A program made the position numbers and the translations under genes. Shown piece by piece: positions 59,655 to 64,000 of a DNA stretch of 64,000 bases (positions within the stretch are counted from its first letter, which is position 1; every line of letters begins with the position of its first letter). Origin of the DNA: DASYFG01 sp036498565 (lineage in GTDB: Bacteria; Bacillota; Bacilli; Lactobacillales; Lactobacillaceae); assembly GCA_036498565.1 (NCBI GenBank), contig DASYFG010000002.1, positions 62,001-126,000 on the forward strand. Direction: 5' to 3'. The notes beneath the pieces are model-generated. The model was not told the DNA's origin and did no database searches. It worked only from the letters and a program-made list of their open reading frames with translations.

Positions 59655-60314
59655 ATGTTAACAGTAAAAAATCTTTCTCATCATTATCAAAATGCAGAAG
59701 CGCCGTTGTATCAAGACGTGAATATGGACTTTGAGCCAAGCACGTTGTACACAATTGTCGGCGAATCAGGCTCTGGGAAAACCACTTTGTTGAGTTTTCT
59801 GGCCGGTTTGGATGCGCCAAGTCAAGGTGAAATCTTAATTGACGGTCAAAATATTGCCAAAAAAGGGTTGACGAAGTATCGGCAACGCGATGTCTCGATT
59901 GTGTTTCAGGCGTATAATTTGTTGAATTACATGAGCGCGGTCGATAACGTGTTGACGGCTTTGGCGGTGACGGAATCTGCGCATAAGGGCGATCGGGATT
60001 ACGCTTTGGCAAAATTGGCGGAACTTGGCATCACAGATCAATTGGCCACAAAAAATGTGCAACAATTATCTGGTGGTCAACAACAACGGGTCGCCATTGC
60101 GCGGGCTTTGGCCGTTGATGCACCGATTGTGCTAGCCGACGAACCAACCGGGAATTTGGATGAAGATAATACCGAAGCGGTGTTGAATATCTTTGACAAA
60201 CTCGCGCATGAAGTGGGCAAAACCGTGATTATCATCACGCACGAAAGCCAAGTGGCCGCCCGTGCTGATGTTCAAATCAAATTAGCCCAACGCCAATTTA
60301 CAGTTATTCATTAA
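59655..60314 (+). CDS. MacB/LolD-type ABC transporter ATPase
   Basis: 219 aa. Walker A is GESGSGKTT, the signature is LSGGQQQRVAIARAL, and Walker B is IVLADEPTGNLD. Typical partner of the FtsX-type permease. Its start is ATG at 59655, immediately after the permease stop (AAGG nearby). Confidence 0.93.
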   Translation: MLTVKNLSHHYQNAEAPLYQDVNMDFEPSTLYTIVGESGSGKTTLLSFLAGLDAPSQGEILIDGQNIAKKGLTKYRQRDVSIVFQAYNLLNYMSAVDNVLTALAVTESAHKGDRDYALAKLAELGITDQLATKNVQQLSGGQQQRVAIARALAVDAPIVLADEPTGNLDEDNTEAVLNIFDKLAHEVGKTVIIITHESQVAARADVQIKLAQRQFTVIH

Positions 60315-60366
60315 AATTAAATGAAATACTTGTTTGAAATGTTGTTATATCAACATTTCTAGCATC

Positions 60367-60399
60367 ACAAAGTACACGACATAAGTTGTGTACTTTTTT
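60367..60399 (+). terminator. Terminator after the ABC transporter genes
   Basis: AAGTACAC/GTGTACTT stem with T6. Confidence 0.85.
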
Positions 60400-60487
60400 C
60401 ATACAATTTTGACATAATAGAATTAAGCAAAAGGAAAGGCAAGCAGCAAACGCGTCGAGGCGGCTGCAATGCGGAAAGGAGGACGAC

Positions 60488-60610
60488 ATGCGTATCCAAA
60501 AAATGATTTCGCGCCGAGGGGAATTTTCACCAGCGCAAGCACCACGTGCACAGAAATTAGATACATCAAGGTTGCCCCTATCCCACCGAATTCGTGATCA
60601 AGACGAATAG
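60488..60610 (+). CDS. Short ORF (40 aa), leader-peptide-like
   Basis: A strong GGAAAGGAGG lies five bases before the ATG. The peptide starts MRIQKMISRRGEFSPAQAP and ends SHRIRDQDE: basic, with prolines and an acidic C-terminus, and no membrane segment. The composition recalls leader peptides of magnesium or other ion transporters, but no such gene follows; the transcript ends at the terminator at 60754-60787. A minus-strand frame here is rejected as it lacks a ribosome site. It may be a leader left behind, or a small protein in its own right. The low length makes coding uncertain. Confidence 0.55.
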   Translation: MRIQKMISRRGEFSPAQAPRAQKLDTSRLPLSHRIRDQDE

Positions 60611-60753
60611 CATAGCGGGATAGTGACAAAACGAACGGTTCTAGAAGAAAAGAAGTGAGTAACAGATTTTATTGCTAACATCGTGACAAGAACATTGTTC
60701 TTATTTTCATAACTTTTATCTCTCCTAATTAATTTCTGAATAATATGTACGAG
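60611..60753 (+). other. 3' untranslated region with an anti-Shine-Dalgarno motif
   Basis: Between the short ORF and its terminator lies a non-coding stretch with a hairpin AAGAAC-ATT-GTTCTT (about 60690-60704) and ATCTCTCCTAATTAA (60718-60732), the same CUCUCCUAA motif as in the csRNA-like RNA at 33.8 kb. It may be a 3'-UTR-derived sRNA or the second part of an attenuator. No gene is visible in this stretch. Confidence 0.45.
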
Positions 60754-60787
60754 CCATCAACAGCTAGCCTGAGCTTTGATGGTTTTT
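60754..60787 (+). terminator. Terminator ending the short-ORF transcript
   Basis: CCATCAA-[CAGCT-AGCC-TGAGCT]-TTGATGG with T5; the inner AGCT/AGCT pair extends the stem. Confidence 0.82.
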
Positions 60788-60796
60788 CTTTGTGTT

Positions 60797-60929
60797 AACC
60801 CGCGCAAAGATTTTAAAAATTAAGCGCGCCGCCATTCCAAAAATTTAATGACGCGTTGCGTCATGCGCCTAGCGGCGCTGTAAATTTTCTTTAGGCATCG
60901 ACAAAGCTTATTTTTAAAATCGGCGGGTT
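60797..60929. repeat. Inverted-repeat element with nested stems (MITE-like or structured RNA)
   Basis: Terminal arms AACCCGC..GATTTTAAAAATTAAGC (60797-60825) and GCTTATTTTTAAAATC..GGCGGGTT (60906-60929) are imperfect inverted repeats. Inside are GCGCCGC/GCGGCGC (60827-60833/60872-60878), a hairpin ATGACGC-GTT-GCGTCAT (about 60848-60864), and AAAATTTA/TAAATTTT, whose order relative to the GC stem would form a pseudoknot. No gene is present. The GTT loop matches those of the gpsA and nagB elements, but overall it does not align with them. Confidence 0.55.
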
Positions 60930-60939
60930 GAAAACTCAT

Positions 60940-60966
60940 TTGACAGGCGTGATACAATAAACATAA
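60940..60966 (+). promoter_or_regulatory. Promoter of the disulfide reductase gene
   Basis: TTGACA and CATAAT separated by 16 bp, then AGGAGA before the ATG. Confidence 0.65.
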
Positions 60967-60987
60967 TTAAGCAGACAGGAGAAACGC

Positions 60988-62319
60988 ATGGCGACTTATG
61001 ATGTTGGTGTGATTGGTAGTGGGCCAGCGGGCTTGGCGGCGGCTTTTGCAGCTAAGGCGCAAGGACTTAGCGTGGTCATTATTGAAGATTATCTGTGGGG
61101 CGGCACGTGCCCGAATTATGGTTGCGATCCGAAGAAAATTTTGCTGACGGCTGTTGAAAGTATTGAGCGGCAACATTTGCTAACCGGGCGTGGTTTGCGT
61201 GGCGCGTTGACGATTGATTGGCCCGCTTTGATGGCGCATAAACAAGCCTATGTGGACGCCGTGCAACCGCGTAAAACACGTGGCTTGGATGAAGCAGGAA
61301 TTGATCGTGCTTTTGGACGTGGACAATTTGTGGATGCGCACACGGTTGAATTGGCGCCAACGGGTGAACGTTTGACAGCCAAAGATTGGGTGATTGCGGT
61401 TGGGCAACGGCCACGGACGTTGGCGTTTGATGGCGCGGAATTGACCATTGATAGCGAGGCGTTTTTGAATTTGGCGGCGATGCCAACGGATGTGACGTTT
61501 GTCGGGGCTGGTTTTGTGGGGATGGAATTCGCCACAATTGCCCAAGCTGCGGGTGCCAAAGTTCGTGTGGTAACGCGTGGGACGCAGGCTTTGCGTGAGT
61601 TCGATCAGGTTTTGGTGAGTCAGGCAGTCGATCATTTGCGTGATTTTGGGGCGACTTTTTATTTTGAAAATGAAGTCGTTGCCGTGGTGCGTGAGGGTGA
61701 CGGATTCATTGTGACTTTGGCAGATGGAACGACGTTTAAAACTGAGTTGGTAGTTGCCACGGCGGGCCGTGTGGGCAATGCGGATCGGTTGAATTTGGAC
61801 GGAATTGGCGTGGCTTACAATGAAAGTGGCGTGTTGGTGGATGATTATTTGCGCACCAACGTTGCGAATATTTATGCCATTGGGGACGTGGCAGAGTCGC
61901 CCGTGCCCAAAATTGTGCCAGTGGGCAACCACGAAGGCCGTTACGTAGCTAATTTGATCGCCGGGCAAACGACACAACCAATCGCCTACCAAACGACGCC
62001 AGTCGTCGCCTTTACCGCCCAACGCGTCGCTCAAACAGGCGTGAAAATGGCCGAGGCGGAAGAATTAGGTTACACCGTGGTGGACTTTGATATGAGCCAA
62101 GTGATGCCGTTTTATCGTTTGCAAGACAAAGCACGCGTGCGCGCGGCGCTTGATGCGGATGGTGTTTTTGTCGGTGCGAGCGTGGTGGCGCATGAAGCCG
62201 AAGAAGTTATTAATTATTTTGTGACGGCCATCAATGAGCGCCGAACGTTGGCCGAATCACAGGCGAATTTGTATGCTTATCCGTCTTTGGGAAGTGAATT
62301 TAGTGGTTTTTACGGCTGA
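60988..62319 (+). CDS. Class I pyridine nucleotide-disulfide oxidoreductase (glutathione reductase-like)
   Basis: 443 aa flavoenzyme. FAD motif GVIGSGPAGLAAAF, redox cysteines C41 and C46 in GGTCPNYGCDPKK, NAD(P)-motif VGAGFVGMEFA, and IYAIGDVAESPV. The C-terminal interface domain lacks the usual HPT catalytic motif at its expected place (VVAHEAEEVINYF there), so it may not be a true glutathione reductase; related enzymes include CoA-disulfide and mercuric-type reductases. AGGAGA lies before the ATG. Confidence 0.85.
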   Translation: MATYDVGVIGSGPAGLAAAFAAKAQGLSVVIIEDYLWGGTCPNYGCDPKKILLTAVESIERQHLLTGRGLRGALTIDWPALMAHKQAYVDAVQPRKTRGLDEAGIDRAFGRGQFVDAHTVELAPTGERLTAKDWVIAVGQRPRTLAFDGAELTIDSEAFLNLAAMPTDVTFVGAGFVGMEFATIAQAAGAKVRVVTRGTQALREFDQVLVSQAVDHLRDFGATFYFENEVVAVVREGDGFIVTLADGTTFKTELVVATAGRVGNADRLNLDGIGVAYNESGVLVDDYLRTNVANIYAIGDVAESPVPKIVPVGNHEGRYVANLIAGQTTQPIAYQTTPVVAFTAQRVAQTGVKMAEAEELGYTVVDFDMSQVMPFYRLQDKARVRAALDADGVFVGASVVAHEAEEVINYFVTAINERRTLAESQANLYAYPSLGSEFSGFYG

Positions 62320-62325
62320 TTTTGC

Positions 62326-62354
62326 TTGCAGGACGGCTGGATTTTCGATATAAT
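62326..62354 (+). promoter_or_regulatory. Promoter of tRNA-Gln
   Basis: TTGCAG (62326-62331) and TATAAT (62349-62354), 17-bp spacer. Confidence 0.75.
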
Positions 62355-62407
62355 TATTGTCGTTGTCAAACGAAGTGTCGTTGGATAACATTGTATTGAA
62401 AATTTAT

Positions 62408-62480
62408 TGCCCTATAGCCAAGTTGGTAAGGCAACGGGTTCTGATCCCGTCATGCGCAGGTTCGAGTCCTGCTGGGGCAA
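62408..62480 (+). tRNA. tRNA-Gln (anticodon CTG)
   Basis: 73 nt. Acceptor arms TGCCCTA/TGGGGCA, D-arm GCC/GGC, anticodon stem ACGGG/CCCGT with loop TTCTGAT (anticodon CTG, reads CAG), and T-arm GCAGG/CCTGC with TTCGAGT. The U1-A72 pair is typical of glutamine tRNAs. CCA is not encoded. A terminator follows. Confidence 0.93.
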
Positions 62481-62485
62481 TGATT

Positions 62486-62522
62486 GAAAGCTGATGAACA
62501 GTTTATGTTCATCGGCTTTTTT
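62486..62522 (+). terminator. Terminator after tRNA-Gln
   Basis: AAAGCTGATGAAC/GTTCATCGGCTTT stem with T6. Confidence 0.88.
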
Positions 62523-62598
62523 GTATTTATCTGAACAAAGTTTCGCTGCAACTGAACTTGTATTTTCACGTGACTAAATTAGTGCACGACTTAAACAG

Positions 62599-62657
62599 TT
62601 TGACAATCGAAATAAATAAATGATAAACTAAATGCATCGAATGTTTCGATAATCGAA
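62599..62657 (+). promoter_or_regulatory. Promoter and FabT-like operators of the fab genes
   Basis: TTGACA (62600-62605) and TAAACT (62624-62629) form a likely promoter. TTTGACAATCGAAA (62599-62612) overlaps the -35, and TTTCGATAATCGAA (62644-62657) is a palindrome in the early transcript. Both resemble the FabT operator (TTTGATTATCAAA type). FabT is encoded two genes on. Confidence 0.6.
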
Positions 62658-62694
62658 GTATCTAGGTCCTATACGGCACCGGAAAGGAAACCAC

Positions 62695-63144
62695 ATGCCA
62701 GTTCTAACGACAACGGAAATCATGGATTTGATTCCGAACCGTTATCCAATTTTGTACATGGATTACGTTGATGAGATGACACCGGATGAAAGTTTGATTG
62801 CGACTAAAAATGTGACAATCAACGAACAATTTTTCCAAGGACATTTCCCCGGAAATCCCGTTATGCCCGGGGTTTTGATTATTGAAAGTTTGGCGCAAGC
62901 CGCCTCAATTTTGATTTTGTCATCACCGCAATTCAAAGGCAAGACAGCCTACATGACCGGAATTGACAATGCCAAATTCAAGCAAATGGTTCGCCCAGGT
63001 GACGTGTTGAAGTTACACGTGACCTTTGGTAAATTACGTGCCAACATGGGCAGCGTGCTTGTTGAAGCGCGCGTGAATGATAAAGTAGCAACAAGCGCAG
63101 AATTGATGTTTGTTGTGTCACCAGACGAAAAACAGGAAGCTTAA
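62695..63144 (+). CDS. fabZ: 3-hydroxyacyl-ACP dehydratase FabZ
   Basis: 149 aa hot-dog dehydratase of type II fatty-acid synthesis. H50 in GHFPGNPVMPG and E64 in LIIESLAQ are the catalytic pair. AAGGAAA lies before the start. It shares the TAATG junction with fabT. First gene of a fab cluster that continues past the window. Confidence 0.95.
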   Translation: MPVLTTTEIMDLIPNRYPILYMDYVDEMTPDESLIATKNVTINEQFFQGHFPGNPVMPGVLIIESLAQAASILILSSPQFKGKTAYMTGIDNAKFKQMVRPGDVLKLHVTFGKLRANMGSVLVEARVNDKVATSAELMFVVSPDEKQEA

Positions 63145-63593
63145 TGACGACCACATTAGATTTTGAACAATTGAATGAGTCACTGGTTGAAGTGTTCGAT
63201 AATGTAATGTGGATGGAAGAGGCTGCGTTGCGTCGCAGTGATTTTGCGGACATTTCGATTAAAGATATGCACACAATTGCCGCGATTTCGATGTATGACG
63301 AGAAAAGTGCTTCACAAGTCGCCAGCATGATGCGTTTGACGCCAAGTGCGATGACTACGGCCATCGATAAATTGGTGGACAAAGGCTATGTGGAACGGCG
63401 GCGATCAACAACTGATCGCCGGGTCGTACGATTGGGTTTGACGCACAAAGGGCGCGTTGTTTTCCGAGCACACCAAGGTTTTCACCGTGATTTATCACGG
63501 CATTTATTAGATGACATGAGTGAGCAAGAAGCAACGATTGTGCAAAAAGCGCTTGCCAATTTGCGCAACTACTTAACGCGTTTGGCATTGTGA
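63144..63593 (+). CDS. fabT: MarR-family regulator FabT
   Basis: 149 aa winged-helix repressor of the fab genes. ISIKDMHTIAAISMYDEKSASQVASMMRLTPSAMTTAIDKLVDKGYVERRRSTTDRRVVRLGLT is the DNA-binding core region (~35-100), and an acidic N-terminus precedes. In streptococci FabT is activated by acyl-ACP. Position between fabZ and fabH supports the name. Confidence 0.9.
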   Translation: MTTTLDFEQLNESLVEVFDNVMWMEEAALRRSDFADISIKDMHTIAAISMYDEKSASQVASMMRLTPSAMTTAIDKLVDKGYVERRRSTTDRRVVRLGLTHKGRVVFRAHQGFHRDLSRHLLDDMSEQEATIVQKALANLRNYLTRLAL

Positions 63594-63604
63594 AGGAGCA
63601 GTTG

Positions 63605-64000
63605 ATGGAGAAGTTAAAAATTGTTGCCAGCGCACGTCAAGTGCCGCAACGTGTGGTGACCAATGATGAATTGAGTACGTTGATGGAGACAAATGATGAC
63701 TGGATTTTCAGTCGGACTGGCATTCATCAACGGCACGTTGTGACCACTGAAAACACCAGTGATTTGGCGATTAGCGTGGCGCAACAATTACTAGATAAAA
63801 GTGGTTACACGGCTGATGATTTGGATTTTATTATTGTCAGCACGATGTCACCCGACATGGCCTCGCCTAACACGGCGGCTTTGGTGCAAGCTGGAATTGG
63901 TGCTACACAAGCATTTGCGTTTGACTTGAGTGCGGCTTGCTCGGGGTTGGTTTACGGGATGAGCACGGCGAGTGCTTTGATTACGGCGCGCTACACGCGC
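63605..64000 (+). CDS. fabH: 3-oxoacyl-ACP synthase III FabH (cut by window end)
   Basis: The first 132 residues are visible. It starts MEKLKIVASARQVPQRVV, has the DDWIFSRTGIHQRHV region, and the active cysteine C112 in SAACSGL. It condenses acetyl-CoA with malonyl-ACP to start fatty-acid chains. AAGGAG precedes the ATG, 11 bp after fabT. The rest lies beyond the window. Confidence 0.94.
   Translation, partial: MEKLKIVASARQVPQRVVTNDELSTLMETNDDWIFSRTGIHQRHVVTTENTSDLAISVAQQLLDKSGYTADDLDFIIVSTMSPDMASPNTAALVQAGIGATQAFAFDLSAACSGLVYGMSTASALITARYTR

Noticed and set aside
60423..60629. Minus-strand hydrophobic 68-codon frame over the short ORF
   Set aside because: No ribosome site or promoter on that strand; the plus strand has a strong Shine-Dalgarno and a matching terminator.
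1..64000. CRISPR arrays, prophage, insertion sequences, replication origin
   Set aside because: No regularly spaced repeats, no integrase, transposase or phage structural genes, and no DnaA-box cluster seen on reading.

Overview
The window looks like chromosomal DNA of a heterofermentative lactic acid bacterium of the Leuconostoc/Weissella branch; I favour Weissella or a close relative. Three points support this. Genes follow the Lactobacillales order pst-phoU / hprK-gpsA-galU-trxB-pgm / uvrB-uvrA / yvcK-whiA-clpP. A D-lactate dehydrogenase closely resembles the Leuconostoc enzyme. Most genes use TTG for leucine at intermediate GC. No rRNA operon, phage, insertion sequence or CRISPR array is visible; the content is mostly core housekeeping with a few AT-richer accessory modules.

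Layout. 0-2.3 kb: a minus-strand T-box(Met)-controlled pair of MetQ binding proteins. 2.3-6.1 kb: YoaK-type membrane protein, a helical unknown plus SprT-like protein, tRNA-Leu, and a CPA1 antiporter. 6.1-14 kb: a candidate sRNA, then phosphate sensing and uptake (phoP, pstS, phoR, pstC, pstA, pstB, pstB, phoU) with 11-bp-spaced Pho repeats. 14-16 kb: a secreted NEAT/MucBP-like protein behind three palindromic operators. 16-23 kb: pspC-like, yvlD-like, hprK, gpsA, galU, trxB, pgm, HD hydrolase. 23-24.5 kb: AT-rich MerR/SDR module. 24.6-30 kb: uvrB (LexA box) and uvrA, then a TetR gene. 30-34 kb: small genes, yvcK, whiA, clpP (CtsR box), and a candidate anti-Shine-Dalgarno sRNA. 34-44 kb: D-ldh, a muralytic protein, map, sugar transferase, recX, Ntdp-like, YjbR-like, ung, pta, and a PadR/DUF1129 module. 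44-49 kb: tsaE-GNAT-DEDDh exonuclease-FtsK-like ATPase operon, then an HxlR/NmrA module. 49-58 kb: exoA, murB, a second CPA1 antiporter, cdaA-cdaR-glmM, nagB. 58-64 kb: ABC exporter, a short ORF with structured flanks, a disulfide reductase, tRNA-Gln, and fabZ-fabT-fabH (cut by the window end).

The strongest unexplained signal is a family of RNA structures placed between a good Shine-Dalgarno sequence and the start codon. At gpsA and nagB, about 125-nt multi-stem elements with the same stem order but different stem sequences (compensatory changes) separate AGGA(GG)AAAC from the ATG. At yvcK and an unknown gene (3.0 kb) a single hairpin does the same. Folding would bring the Shine-Dalgarno back to the start codon. 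A related partial copy lies at the left window edge. Second, three transcripts or candidate sRNAs (6.2, 33.8 and 60.7 kb) carry exposed CUCUCCU anti-Shine-Dalgarno motifs and end in intrinsic terminators. Third, lgt is missing from its usual place between hprK and gpsA, and all three substrate-binding proteins here lack a lipobox cysteine and carry a plain N-terminal membrane anchor instead, suggesting loss of the lipoprotein pathway. Fourth, an orphan two-domain FtsK/EssC-like ATPase is coupled to a DEDDh exonuclease. Several genes appear to be transcribed as leaderless mRNAs.
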